Source: Melastoma dodecandrum
Lineage: Eukaryota; Streptophyta; Magnoliopsida; Myrtales; Melastomataceae
NCBI GenBank assembly: GCA_029817715.1
Contig: JARUPY010000605.1
Coordinates: 310,001-374,000 of the forward strand
Direction: 5' to 3'
Length of the DNA: 64,000 nucleotides
The translations under genes were made by a program, and so were the position numbers. The first letter of the stretch is position 1. The number at the start of each line of letters is the position of its first letter. This document shows, in pieces, positions 10,888 through 26,269 of the stretch. The notes under the pieces were generated by a model. That model made no database searches and was not told where the DNA came from. It saw only the letters and a list, made by a program, of their open reading frames with translations.

Positions 10888-13125
10888 TCAATGCTCCACC
10901 GCGCAGCTTTCCGGGATAGGAGTGAGTAATTCCTGGTTTTAGGTGGGATACACCGGTGTAAGCAGCTGTGACAATACAAGAAAGTAAAAGGGGGAATCAA
11001 AAGCTTTGATTACCTCCGAGAACCTCAGATGGCCGCGATCCACATTTGCCGTTTTGACGATGGTTTCCCATTTGGGATCGACCGGGGCCGACTTTGCTGA
11101 AGGGTGGACTTTGCTGAAAGCGTTTGCACCAAAACTATGGACTTGTCCTGAGTTCTTGGACAGCATGGAGGGAAGCGTACGTGACAGCCAGGAGTCCGAG
11201 GGAGATTTCGGCAGAGGCGGGGGAATAGGGAAGTCTGTGTAGATTCCGGGGATGACCAATGGGCCACCCAGTTTCGGATTTATCTCGCCTTCCAAATCGA
11301 TCTTCCCATCAATGACAGGGCTTATTTCAGGACTGTTCTTTCCACCATCAATAGAGGTTGCCTCTATTTCAGGTAGTTTAGATGAAATCACTTCATGTTT
11401 GGATCCACCGACCACATCAACAACTATTTCATTGTCAAGTCCCTTTGAAGCAGGCTTTGGCGAAGATTCAGCAGAGCTGGTGGTACCAGCTGATGGTTCT
11501 GCATCTTTCTGGGTTATGTTCGAACTTGTCAATTCCACCAAGGAAGAGATAACGGAAGGGTCATCATTGATGCTCTTCCTCGTCAGACTGATCTTTTCCT
11601 CATCGCATTCATCGCTCACAAACTCTGTAACAGCCCTCAAGTCAGAGGCACTTTTGTCTGAGTTTTGGGATTCAACCATCGTGATGGCATCAACGTAGAC
11701 TGTTTTCTCAGCTACAGTGACCTTTGAACCCGATTCCCATTCAGAACCTTCACTAGCCAGTAACTGTCTAAAGTTCATGCACTGTCTATCTCGTGGCTTA
11801 CTACGCTCCTCGCTTGTGGAGTTTTCCACTATGACCACATCTTTTACTGAGTTGTCCACCAGTATGTGCTTAGTTAGCAGAGAATTATCTCGGCGTTTGG
11901 CTGCCTCTCCGCTCTGCCCGAGCTCGTAGAGGGAGGTGCCCTCCAAAATCTTACCATCCCTTTCGGAAATAGGAAGGCCAGATATAGCCTTTGGTTCAGA
12001 TTTACCTGCTAAGAAATTCCCGTCTAATTTTTGTACGCTTGCAAGGTCACCATCAGGCTGAAGCAGATATAAAGCTCGAAAACATCAGAAAATAATGAAT
12101 GAACTAAATTAACAAGAATAAATAGGGAAGCCCAAGCAGATACTGCGCACCTTGCACCAATTCTCCCCTTGATACTGTGCATATGATGACTTAACCTGAA
12201 GCCTGCGTAGAGGATAGGTCGATCTGGCAGAGGGAACGCCGATGCTTGATATGGCATTTGACAGGCAAAACCGAGGGAGTAATCCACACATTTTGGCTGA
12301 TGGATTTTCATATTCATCAAAGTCATCTTCACTGTCTTCTCCAAGCCCGTACCGGTCATTAACAAAGCGTACATTGAACTTCCGTTGATATCGTTGAGTG
12401 TTGTTATTACCCTCGGTTAGAGCGTTCGTGAGATGTCTCGGTTGATCTTTTTCCGGTTGTGGCTTTCGAATGACATTAGCAGGTGCTTCAGAAGCCATCG
12501 CCTTAGCAGCAGGCAAGAAACGACCCATCATAAAATCCCGGGCAGGCAGTTCTTTGGAGAACTTTCCGGATAATCTTGAGTCCAAGGCATCCACTCCACT
12601 GAGGCCGCTCAGACTGCAACTCAAGCATTGCGACTCTGACCGTGAAAACGTCTCCACTGCATCTAAGAAAGTCTCTTCATCAATTTCTGAACTGGAGTCT
12701 GCTGTCTCCTCCGGGACATCATCGACTCTTTCACATTTGAGAGCACTTCCATCCTCTGTTGTGGAGCTCTTCTCTTTATCAGACTTGACAACTTGATTTA
12801 TTTTGTTCAACTCTCGCTGTTTAGAATTTTTCCCAGGAGGAGGCTTTGGGGGAACAACACAAGCCTTGGGGATAGGATTTAACGATTTTCCTTCATCCTT
12901 TGGCCTTCCTGGGCTCTGTTCCCAGATGAATGGCACGGTACCAGGATTCCGAACTGGACCTGATTTCAGATCAGACTTGTACCTCGGAAGAGGAGGCAAA
13001 TTGGCAGTTGTCCGATCTATTCCCCTGTTTTCCGGAGTCTCTGGTGGGACTACTGTGGGTGAGAACCTCCTCACAGTGAGAAGAGGCTGACTGAAATCCA
13101 GTTGGTTGTCTCCCAAGTCCATCAT
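10888..13125 (-). CDS. DUF688 family protein of unknown function
   Basis: Three exons (13125-12151, 12057-11014, 10932-10888) give 687 residues starting MMDLGDNQLDFSQPLL. An early VPFIWEQSPGRPKD motif, with a following proline-rich PPKPPPGKNS patch, is the signature of the plant DUF688 family, and the extreme C-terminus ELLTPIPESCAVEH is also typical. The middle is acidic, serine-rich and low in complexity, so it is probably disordered. A SWLSRTLPSML segment precedes the end. There is no signal peptide or membrane segment. No biochemical role is established for the family. The last coding exon is only 45 nt. A second in-frame ATG immediately follows the first, so either could be used. Confidence 0.88.
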
Positions 13126-15070
13126 ATTTCAATTCCAATCAAATGGCGCAGGACAGTGCAGTTCCACACCTACAGAAAACGAAGGACTGATGTCAAACTT
13201 CAAAATTCTTTCCGAGTGATTGAACAAGAGCACTTACCATGTTATCCAGTCGACAGTGTTAACTCAATACACAAACATTTCATGCTAGACGTGAAAAAAA
13301 AAACTACTTAGAATTTGAGACGAGAGGAGAGTATATTCAAATAGCTAATCCTAGTATTGGCAGTGGCCATTAACTATGGGGGTGACTTACAGGTTACCTA
13401 CCATCTGCCGCTTAGAATCTCACCCTACTTAACGCAGACAGAACCAACCAAACAGAAGCTGTTAGTCCCTCATTAATCCCAGCCAACGAAAATTTAAGTT
13501 GCCATCCCTGAGTATATGACCTGCTAACCCTTCCCATCTATAATTCGAAGAATTATTACAGGTGAAGCTACTAGCCATCGTTTCAGAAGGTACAATACCC
13601 AAAACTTCCCAGACCAGCATTACTTTCAGTCCCATTGAAGTCAATACCCAATTCGAATACCACGGCATGAACAGAACAATCACATACCCATCACTAGCAA
13701 CTGCATAAGTGCAGCGCTTTCAGAAAAATTTTGAAGAGATTCGCAATAATCAATCCCCGAATCCGGACACGAAGTATGAACAGGTGCTTTCTCCCAACAA
13801 ATCATAAATGGGCCCAAAGAACAAAAACGAAACAAACTAGAGCTAAATCAAAGTTCTAAAGATTGAAAATCGAGCTATTGATTTTAGAAGAGCGGGCTTG
13901 AACGCGTGATCCGGAGAGAAAAAATTTCACTCAAAGATCTAACAGCACCATCAATCCTATACACCCGAACAGGCGGATTCAATTCGGAAGAAGAAGAAGA
14001 AGAAGCAGAGCAACCGAGAATTCCCCCCCCCCCGAACTGGACAGAAAACACCCAGGGAAGGGAACTGCCCCAACAGAACAACCCCCCCATCACGAACGCA
14101 GGCCGAAACACGGAAAAACGAGACCAGAACAAGATCAAGAAAACAACGAGGACATGCAGGCCCCAGCGGCCGAAAAGGAGGGAACTTTGCCTCGTTCGGC
14201 GAGGGAACGGACTAGGGGATGGAAACCCAGTAATGGTCTCTGGCCGACAGGCGTCAGGGACAAGAAGAAATTGGAGGAAGGCGGACAGGGTGGAAGAGGT
14301 GGCTGTGGTGGTGGTGGAGGAGGAAGACGTATCTGGAGAATCTGGCTCTGACTCTGACTCTGAGGACTGTGTGACTCCCAAGGAGGAAATAAAATCAAAA
14401 ACCAAAAGCAACCACAATTAATTACAATTAAAAAGCCAGCCTTTTTTTTTGCTTCTTTCTTTGTTGTCTTTTTTTATAACATGACTCTTTGTTCACTTGC
14501 AACCCCCCAACATTAATCATAAATCAGTCTTACTTGTTTGTGCGATATATTTCTGTGTGGCATTGATGGGGAAAGTTCAAAGTTCATGCCCCATTAGTAA
14601 AAGCACTTCAATGGGAAAGGATGAAACGCACTCACTGCAAGGGGGGAGGAGGTTGGTTGCATGCAGTGGAAAGTGCATGGCTTTTTTATCTTTCCCCAAC
14701 ATTCGAGTAGAATGAAACGATGTTGATGGGACGAAAACACTTCGCACACAAATCACGATGACTAGCAAAATCAGAGCAAGAACAAGATTGGGAAGTGGGA
14801 TCCTCAACCCATTACCAAATTTGCTTTCTCCCCCACATGAAGAAAAGAAGAATTCAATGATTGAGGTGCTCTGTTCCTCCTTTTTTTTTTGCTATTGAAA
14901 AGAAGAAATTATTATTCTTTTTGGGGGAGGATTGATTGGTTTTGTTTAGTAGGAATAATTGAATAGGATCAAAGGTCATAATCAAACACCCCCCTCCCTC
15001 TTCTCGGAAACCGTCACGATTCCTAATTTTGTTGTAATTTAGCTGATGGAAGTATAAGAACATATTCAGT
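13126..15070. other. DUF688 promoter/leader and gene-free spacer
   Basis: Contains the 5' side of the DUF688 gene. A purine/pyrimidine-biased block with GAAGAA repeats at 13985-14010 and a GGTGGTGG tract near 14300 could be an untranslated leader exon on the minus strand. From about 14430 to 15070 the sequence has T- and C-rich runs and no recognisable coding region. Confidence 0.45.
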
Positions 15071-16211
15071 GAGTTTTGTACGAAAATACGGTTAGTTTTT
15101 AAAAAAATTTGCGAAATACGGTCTCAGTTTCGTAAAATACGATTTTACCGTCGATGGGGCGCGTTTTGAAAACGCGTCCTCCGATTTATAAAGAGGGCGC
15201 GTTTTCAAAACGCGCCCCCCGGCGTGCCAAAGGAAGGGGCGGGTTTTCAAAACCAGCCCCTATGCGAGATGGGAAAATGGCATGAGGGCGCGGTCTCAAA
15301 ACGCGCCTCATGCCAGGGGCGGGTTTTTAAAACCCGCAAACCCGCCCCTTAGACACTTGGAGAAAATTCTCCCAAATATCGAAATGACGGGTGGGGAGAA
15401 GGGGGTTGAGGGGGGGGCTTGAGGGGGGGGCGGGTTTTGAAAACGCGCCCCTTGAGAGGGGTTCAGGGGGGGACGGGTTTTCAAAACCCGCCCCTTGAGG
15501 GGGTTCAGGGGGGGACGGGTTTTCAAAACCCGCCCCTTGAGGGGGTTGAGTGGGGGGCGGGTGAGGGGACTCGCCCCTTGAAGTAGGGGGTTGAAGGGGG
15601 GGGCGACTGAGGGGGGTTGAGGGGGGGGCGAGTCCCCTCAAGGGGCGGGTTTTGAAGACCCGCCCCCCCCTGAACCCCCTCAAGGGGCGGGTTTTCAAAA
15701 CCCGCCCCCCCTGAACCCCCCCTCAAGGGGCGGGTTTTCAAAACCCGCCCCCCCTTAACCCCCTTCAAGGGGCGGGTTTTCAAAACTCGCTTCCACTCAA
15801 CCCCCCTCAAGGGGCGGGTTTTGAAAACCCGCCCCCCCCTCAACCCCCCTCAAGGGGCGGGTTTTAAACCCGCCCCCCCTCAACCCCCTCCTCCTCACCC
15901 GTCATTCCGATACTTGGGAGAATTTTCTCCAAGTGTTTAAGGGGCGCGTTTTGAAAATCCGCCCCTGGCATGAGGGCGCGTTTTGAGACCGCGCCCTCAT
16001 GTCATTTTCCCATCTCGCATAGGGGCGGGTTTTGAAAACCCGCCCCTTCCTTTGGCACGCCGGGGGGCGCGTTTTGAAAACGCGTCCTCTTTATAAATCG
16101 GAGGACGCGTTTTCAAAACGCGCCCCATCGACGGTAAAACCGTATTTTACGAAACTGGGACCGTATTTCGCAAATTTTTTTTAAAACTAACCGTATTTCC
16201 GTACAAAACTC
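15071..16211. mobile_element. Fold-back (MULE-like) element with nested palindromes
   Basis: The element begins GAGTTTTGTACG and ends with its exact reverse complement CGTACAAAACTC. It is flanked by the same 10 bp, CATATTCAGT, at 15061-15070 and 16212-16221. The outer arms (about 15071-15410 and 15880-16211) are nearly perfect inverted repeats. The centre is built from about nine copies of a GC-rich palindrome of the type GGGGCGGGTTTTCAAAACC, separated by C- or G-rich spacers that include CCCCTCAACCCCC. There is no coding frame. Long terminal inverted repeats and a 9-11 bp duplication fit a non-autonomous Mutator-like element. The mirrored layout means most of the 1,141 bp could fold into one hairpin. 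Confidence 0.88.
15430..15880. repeat. Tandem palindromic repeat core of fold-back element
   Basis: Nine copies of a roughly 25-bp palindrome with a TTTTCAAAA or TTTTGAAAA centre and GGGGCGG/CCGCCCC arms occur near 15433, 15472, 15510, 15641, 15683, 15727, 15770, 15808 and 15853. Spacing is about 40-45 bp in the right half. Copies differ by a few bases, which suggests amplification followed by drift. Confidence 0.85.
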
Positions 16212-16221
16212 CATATTCAGT

Positions 16222-17064
16222 CTGTGCATGAGACATGAGATGAGCTGGATATTGAACTGATGGTCTCTCCGTGTGTGTGGAACACTATAACTGCTTTCAC
16301 GTGAGAGATTAGTCAGCAAGAGGTGATATTTATTTTAACACAGGAGGGAGGAGTAGTTGAAGAAATTATGGGAAGTCACGCACGGTAGTGCCTGTCAGTC
16401 TCAGTCAGGGCGAGAGCATCGTCGACCACACTAACATGGAAAGCAGCATGTTCCACCGCTCCCCAACCTATGCCTTGTCGGTTGGATTTTATGCATAGCC
16501 TTTTAGGCCGTGTTTGGTAAATCCCAACTAAATAATTCCCCTTGATCAATACGCAATCCTACCCCCAATCTTTTTCAATTTAGTTAATTTTTCCTGGCAT
16601 CATTCTTCTTTTTTTTTAAAAAATCATTTTCGTTTAGGATAAATATATAATTTTAATGCTAACTGTTTTTTTTATATAATTAAAAAGATCAAAAGACACC
16701 TCCATGAAACTCCCTAAATACTTGAATACTTAAATAAAGTTTGGTACGATAAAAAAAAACACAAGAGTTCACATTTATGAATGCTTTGAAGTTCTGAAAT
16801 AAGATAATGAAATATTTTAAAGTTAATTTACAAGACTCCTACAATGCTTTTCGGACCAGACACCCCAAACCCAACTTGCAGTCTTATAAATATCCGAATA
16901 CCACTTGCTTGCTCCGCTGTTAATTTGGGCCTTCCCAATAAATATAGGCCGGATCTCAATCGGGTCCAGCATCCACCAACCTTCCAGAATCCCAACCTTA
17001 CGACGTGGGCTCCTGCCGTTTAGTTAGGGTTACGAATATAAAACCGAACAAGTTGAAAAAAAAC
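16222..17064. other. Gene-free spacer and eL22 promoter
   Basis: AT-rich, with A/T homopolymers and no coding frame of note. The motif GGCCGTGTTTGGTAA at 16506-16520 resembles ends of plant hAT or Tourist-like elements, but no matching opposite end was found. The last 200 bp should hold the eL22 promoter, including GGGCC/GGCCC motifs near 16926-16950. Confidence 0.4.
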
Positions 17065-17073
17065 AAACCCTAG
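17065..17073 (+). promoter_or_regulatory. telo-box upstream of eL22
   Basis: AAACCCTAG lies about 65 bp before the probable end of the first, untranslated exon. A second AGGGTT copy lies in inverse orientation near 17025. Telo-boxes are a common feature of ribosomal protein promoters in plants, so the position supports this as a functional core-promoter element. Confidence 0.55.
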
Positions 17074-17421
17074 CCGACCAGCCAGGTTCCACCGCCGACT
17101 TCCCTTCCGCCTCCCCCCCCCCACATTCTTCATCCAGGTGTTAGTTAATATTCCTCCGTACACGTCAATCTCTTCGTTTTAGCCCTTTCTTGCTGATGTC
17201 GGTGATTTTGGGAAGTTGCCCGGGTTTTGTGCCCTGTGAACATGCCATGCCCTCTTGATTTGTGGGTCTGGGTCATGATTTGATTTCTGCTCCGGCTATT
17301 GATGGAAGAAGTTTCCTTCTTTTTATGATTCAATCCTTTCTGGGTGTTCAAATAGAGTGGCAGTGGTTTTGATTGTTATTGTTCGTGTTGTCCTGATTTG
17401 TTTGTAGTAGGGGAAGACAAG

Positions 17422-18248
<827 letters not shown>

Positions 18249-19619
18249 AGACCAGTTTTCATCGGGAGACCATCCCTTTTTGTTCCCAGTTATGCTTGAA
18301 TGGTTCATCTTTCCTAGGACCAAGAACACCTCGTGCTCTTGATTTGGGTGGGTTTTGTCTCTGACGAATGGATAACTAAAATTCTAATTACTGTTTCAAC
18401 CCAACCTTCACAGAATGGAAATCCTTTACATTTTACACAAGTAAGCCGGTGTGTATCTCTAGTTGGACTGCTGGGTGGCGACCAACGATTGGTCGCCAAA
18501 TCTGCCCCCCCAAAAAAAATGGGATCTCTAATTTTCCTTTGGATTTGATACTTGTGGAGGAGATTCTGCTGTGTCGTCAGATCAAAAGAATGGTCGGTGT
18601 ATGTTCTGTGGGGCTTTTGAAAGGAAGCTGCTCCTGTCACTCAGCCTGAGCAACTGTCCGGTTTGATTAACCAGTTACCAGACAACTCAAATTGCCATCA
18701 TATTCTAACAGTAACTGGGGAGTACTTGAGAAACTCTCGGAGATGTTGTCTGGGTAGGAAACATATCTCAATCAAGTTGTCCGGAAGCTGGCCATGGCAG
18801 ATTTCTGGTTGAACGATGCTTTTTGCTGTCCTTGGTTGTGGATTTTACCTCTTCTCTCCCCTCTCTCTCTTGTTGTTTCTCGGCATGATCAGAATCTCTT
18901 ACGTTTGTTCATTGTTGGCTTGAAACCTGAACCAAGTCGTGGTTGCATAAACCATGTTTTCGACGATCGCCTTGACCTTTTTTCGGTTCCTCTAGTGCTG
19001 GAGTGGTTTGCATTAAGATGGGTTAGTTACCCCTTAGATGCCTATTTACCAGCCCCATTTCTGGAGCTGTTCTGGAGGTCTTGAAAATTACTTGACCTGC
19101 TTCGGCCGACAGATTCCCATTAGACACCATCACAAAAGCTTCGCTTTTTTTCCCGCATTTGCAACTGGAAATCCTTGGTCCATTACTTCTCGCTTTGCTG
19201 TTCCGTGACAATAAACCGAAAAAGAAATCAGCAGAGAGCATACGGCAATATCTGCTCCGTGAATTGGTGTATGGGGTGGCGAGATGTTGTATCAAGCACC
19301 TGAGGGCTAATATTGAGCTTTTACATTTATTTGTCTTGACAGGCAGATCTGTAGTTTGATGGATAAAACTTGCCTTCAGACCGGGATGAAGTAGATTCAC
19401 ATCGCTCCACTACTCCACTACGGGCGAGATTCTCCTGAGTGGCTTTGAGAAAGCAAAGCCAGATTCCTCAGCTCTCAAGCGTCAGTTACTTTCCAAGATA
19501 CAAAAAAGAGAAGAAAAGAAGGTACTCAAAACAAAACTGGTCCCCGGGAAACATATTCCGTAGTCAACTCCGTGCAACCTCTGTTTGAAGTGGAAGGATT
19601 TTCCCAAGGTCAGATGGCT
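18249..19619. other. Convergent 3' flanks of eL22 and MAX2
   Basis: The region lies between two converging genes and should contain both 3' untranslated regions. The only open frames are short and lack recognisable domains. I see no RNA gene or transposon boundary. Confidence 0.5.
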
Positions 19620-21794
19620 TCAGTCGGGGATGATGCGCTGATTCAGCTGATCCTCAAACCTACTGCAGGAACCCACCCTCATCTCCGTACTCATATCATT
19701 CTCTGGTGCCGGGTAATAATCCGCTCTCAGCTGTGCGTCCCTCAGGCTCGGTATTTTGAGTAAGAAGTTCATGAAATGCTCGTGCGCTGTTCCGTGAATG
19801 AATATTCTCCTAAGGGTTTGACTTTCCGACAGCAGCCCGACTGCAGGTAGAGAAAGGCTCCTCTGGTTGACGTCCCGATCCTGTGGAGGCCAATAATCTA
19901 ATGTGTCTATGGAAAGATCTGCAATCCCATTCAAAAAGAATCTTTCCCAAAGGGTCAAGTCCATCTGCCCCGAAGGCGCAGTGAGGGCATAGCCGAGCAC
20001 CTCACAGCAATCCAACTGCAGTTTTGTTAGTGCGGGATAGCCTACGAGATTGTTCAATCCGAATGCAGGAACAGGTGGCTTATTCATTCCTCGGCAGTCT
20101 CCCTCAACCTTTATTCGTATTTCCTCTAAATTAGGGCAATCATCGAGGCCTAACTCGAGCAGCGGAGCCAAAAGCTCACCAATGCTGATCCATAGAGACA
20201 GGTATCTCAGTCGGTCCCATCTCTCGCCCAAGATCCCATTGGCGTTCCCGTTAGTCTGGTGATAAGAATACTGTCCATGAGCATCCACGTCAACCATGTA
20301 TTTACGCTTCTTAGTAGTACCTCCTGTATCCTCATAATCAGCATTCCCGGAACAGTGCATGAACTCCCCGTGCCGTTGAGTGGAAGATCGAGCATCGGCA
20401 ACCTCATTGAGATCAAAGGCAAGACCGCCACAGTCATCCGCAAGTTCCTCACCATCCCAGACACAGTCGATGTGGAGCCGCTGGATCTGGTGGCGGATTG
20501 GCTCGACTGATCTCAGCGAAGTGGTTGCACCGAGGTTCTTGCAACATGAAATGCTAACATCTATCAGGGTCCGCCTCAGCAAACAAGTTAGCGTCCTCAT
20601 CCCCTTCCAGGTAACATTCTTGCACCCCTGAATCTCGAATTTCGCAAGCTTGGAACATCCCCTGGCTATCTCGATCAACCCCTCGTCAGTCAGATTGCCT
20701 GAATTCTTGATCGACAATGAGACGAGCCCATGGCACCTTGCCAGCCCATCCAGGCGCGAATCAACAGCCATCACCACCTCGTGAAACTGGCCCAACTTAA
20801 GAAGCTTCAGGTTTGGGCACTTTGAATTCAGCACCTCCAACGCCATACCGCTGTTCCTGACATTCTTACAAACATCTAGAACAAGTTCCTCCAACAACCC
20901 GAGCCCGGAGAAGAACTCCACCATCGTGGCGTGGGATATCCCGGCGTCCTCCGCCGTGAACCCGTCGTCCTCCGGGTCGCCCCGTATGTTGAGCAGCGAC
21001 GATGTGTCCACAAGGTGGAGGATGCTAAGTTTCGGGCAATTCACCGAGATGTCAAGCATAGCCTCATCGCCAATGTACCCGTTGTACCTCGTGTCGAAAG
21101 TGCAAGCCAGGAGGAGCTCCTTCAAGTTCCCGCAGGCCGAGGTGATGGCCTTGATCTCCTGACTCTTGAACCCCTCGCTGAACGAAACTGTCAGCAGATC
21201 CAGCTTCGTGAGCAAACCCGCTGACAGGGGATGCTCCTGAAGAACCGGGTGGAGATCCTCCGTGTAGTAATAGAAGCTGGAGACATCGAGGGTGAGGAGA
21301 GACCTGCAATGCGCAAAGATGGCGGTGAAGTCGGCCCCGAGGGGGGTATGGGGCCGCTGGTGCCACCGGACGAGCTTGACATGGCGGAGGAGGGGCCAGC
21401 GAGGGAGAAGAACGAGGAGGATGGAAAAGGATCGGGCGTAGACGGTGAGGGAGTCGACGAGGGGGAAGGAACGGGCGAGGCCGTGGGCAAGGAGGAGGGG
21501 ATCGGAGACGGCGGACAGGAGGTCGTGGCCCCAGGGGGAGAGAAGGGAGAGGTCGAGGGAGGTGACGTTTCGGAAGCAGGTGGGTATACGGTAGAGGTCC
21601 TTGACGTTGCCGCGGAGGGCGAGGGAGGTGCGGGTGGCTCGCTCTAGGGCGCAGTACTTGCGGCAGACAAGGGAGAGGGAGTTGCGGGAGCGGGTGTCTG
21701 TCAAGAGGGCGAAGATGTTCAATAGGATGACGTCGGGGAGGTCGTTGAGGGCCGTAGCAGCGGCAGAGTCGGCGGAGACTGGGGATTTCGACAT
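19620..21794 (-). CDS. MAX2: F-box/LRR protein MAX2 (strigolactone and karrikin signalling)
   Basis: A single uninterrupted exon encodes 724 residues, close to Arabidopsis MAX2 (693). The F-box is at residues 18-60 (NDLPDVILLNIFALLTDTRS, with SLVCRKYCALERATR). It is followed by about 18 leucine-rich repeats that run to the end, GSCSRFEDQLNQRIIPD, with the conserved terminal aspartate. MAX2 is the substrate receptor of an SCF ubiquitin ligase. With the hydrolases D14 or KAI2 it marks SMXL/D53 repressors for degradation, which controls branching, senescence and seedling growth. A long insertion around residues 440-510 (between LRR blocks) is acidic and poorly conserved. The 5' part is very GC-rich, and the lack of introns is normal for MAX2. 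Confidence 0.96.
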   Translation of the reverse strand: MSKSPVSADSAAATALNDLPDVILLNIFALLTDTRSRNSLSLVCRKYCALERATRTSLALRGNVKDLYRIPTCFRNVTSLDLSLLSPWGHDLLSAVSDPLLLAHGLARSFPLVDSLTVYARSFSILLVLLPRWPLLRHVKLVRWHQRPHTPLGADFTAIFAHCRSLLTLDVSSFYYYTEDLHPVLQEHPLSAGLLTKLDLLTVSFSEGFKSQEIKAITSACGNLKELLLACTFDTRYNGYIGDEAMLDISVNCPKLSILHLVDTSSLLNIRGDPEDDGFTAEDAGISHATMVEFFSGLGLLEELVLDVCKNVRNSGMALEVLNSKCPNLKLLKLGQFHEVVMAVDSRLDGLARCHGLVSLSIKNSGNLTDEGLIEIARGCSKLAKFEIQGCKNVTWKGMRTLTCLLRRTLIDVSISCCKNLGATTSLRSVEPIRHQIQRLHIDCVWDGEELADDCGGLAFDLNEVADARSSTQRHGEFMHCSGNADYEDTGGTTKKRKYMVDVDAHGQYSYHQTNGNANGILGERWDRLRYLSLWISIGELLAPLLELGLDDCPNLEEIRIKVEGDCRGMNKPPVPAFGLNNLVGYPALTKLQLDCCEVLGYALTAPSGQMDLTLWERFFLNGIADLSIDTLDYWPPQDRDVNQRSLSLPAVGLLSESQTLRRIFIHGTAHEHFMNFLLKIPSLRDAQLRADYYPAPENDMSTEMRVGSCSRFEDQLNQRIIPD

Positions 21795-22613
21795 CTGATG
21801 CGGTGGCGGTGGCGGTGGCGTCGCCGAGGGCAGAGGAAATAAACAGTGTGTGTGGATAGAAATGCGAGGGGGGGTGGGGGGGAGTTTATGATAATGGGTA
21901 ATTAAAATAGGTAGGGGGGGATGTTTGATGATTGGGGCTTATCAGAGAAGAGACAATTTTGTCAAGGACAGGAGGATGATGATTGGACCCATCCCCCCAG
22001 CGGGTCTGACAAGAATCTTAGCTGAATTTTCCCAATCGTATTAGGTAGTGGGGATTTCGTTTGTACTGTTTTCTATTTACGGCCTTTTTATTTTATAAGT
22101 ACTATTTTAATCACACGATGAAAAAGAAAAAAAATAAAATGAGCAAGAAAATTATCAGCTTACTTCGATAAAAAGGAATAAAATAAAAAAAGATTCCCAT
22201 TCTTTCCTTAAACTGCACCATAACTCCCAACACCATCATCATCAATCCCTTGTTATCCATCATCATCTCTACTACTTTTTGTATTATATAATATATTGAA
22301 AAGGAGATATATGTCTGATTATTATGGCCCCAAATCATCTGAATAAATCGGGTCCATTCCATCTTACATTGGCCTCCTGGGAGAAAGAGAACCAGCTAAA
22401 TTGCTGTTCCCATTCCCATTAGGGGGAGGCCTCGGGGGAAAATGCCAACACAACACCACAAATATTCTCAAAGACACCGGATACTACTACTTAACACAAG
22501 CAGCAGCACAACTTATACATAACGCTAACACTGCAAAATCCAACACATAAGATTTAAAAACATGCTTTAACATACTTGGGGTAGTAGTCGACCGGCACTC
22601 CTCCCTCCCATGC
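21795..22613. other. MAX2 promoter and KARI 3' flank
   Basis: Includes the MAX2 leader, where the first 30 bp hold a GGCGGT-type repeat on the plus strand, and the 3' untranslated region of KARI. A/T-rich stretches at 22080-22300 contain no gene. Confidence 0.5.
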
Positions 22614-25712
<3,099 letters not shown>

Positions 25713-26269
25713 CGAGAGGGAGAGAGGAATTGGGGGTGTGAATGCGTACAAGGTGGTCGTGTAACGGGACGGCTGAAAGTAAATGAAGGAAAAATGGGGT
25801 TTTCTTTCTTTAGGAGTCGAGGACAATTTGGGGTTTTCATTATATTTGTCAGTAAGAGAATCTCAATCTTCATTGTTCACGTGAAGTTGGTATATGGACA
25901 GTAATGAATTTCAGTAGAATTAAAAAGCCGGGAAGACTTGTGCTGTTTGATCTCAATTTCCATGAAGGTAATCGCTTTTTTAGTTTAATTGCTATTAATT
26001 CAATTCCAAATCCAATAATAAAGAAGGAGCTTTTGGGACCAATGTTCTCTATGGGCCTTTTCAAACATGGGCCGAGTGTTAAGCCCAATTACCCTCTCCA
26101 GCTGATATAAGGGCTGGCTATCCACGTGTCGCTCTCCCATTGGAAACCAAGTTATCCCCTTCCTAGTTGTCTGTCGGATGGGGACAATAGAAATTTTTCG
26201 TAAATAGTGGACGGCCTCCGCCTCAAGTGATTGATTCATTCCCCTTCCCTTGTCTCTCTCTTAGCAACC
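25713..26269. promoter_or_regulatory. Bidirectional promoter region, KARI and methyltransferase
   Basis: Only 557 bp separate the divergent start codons of KARI and the downstream methyltransferase. Two CACGTG G-box palindromes occur, at 25878-25883 and 26123-26128; bZIP and bHLH factors commonly bind this motif. Shared regulation is an inference from the spacing. Confidence 0.5.

Noticed and set aside
13906..14421. 171-codon frame on the plus strand upstream of DUF688
   Set aside because: Low-complexity basic/acidic text with no family match; it lies in the likely leader of the minus-strand gene.
15308..15843. Proline-rich proteins encoded in the fold-back element
   Set aside because: These frames follow from tandem GC-rich palindromes read in phase; their composition is a repeat artefact.
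21231..21647. Glycine/glutamate-rich 138-codon frame opposite MAX2
   Set aside because: It is antisense to the conserved LRR coding region and reflects GC-rich codon bias.
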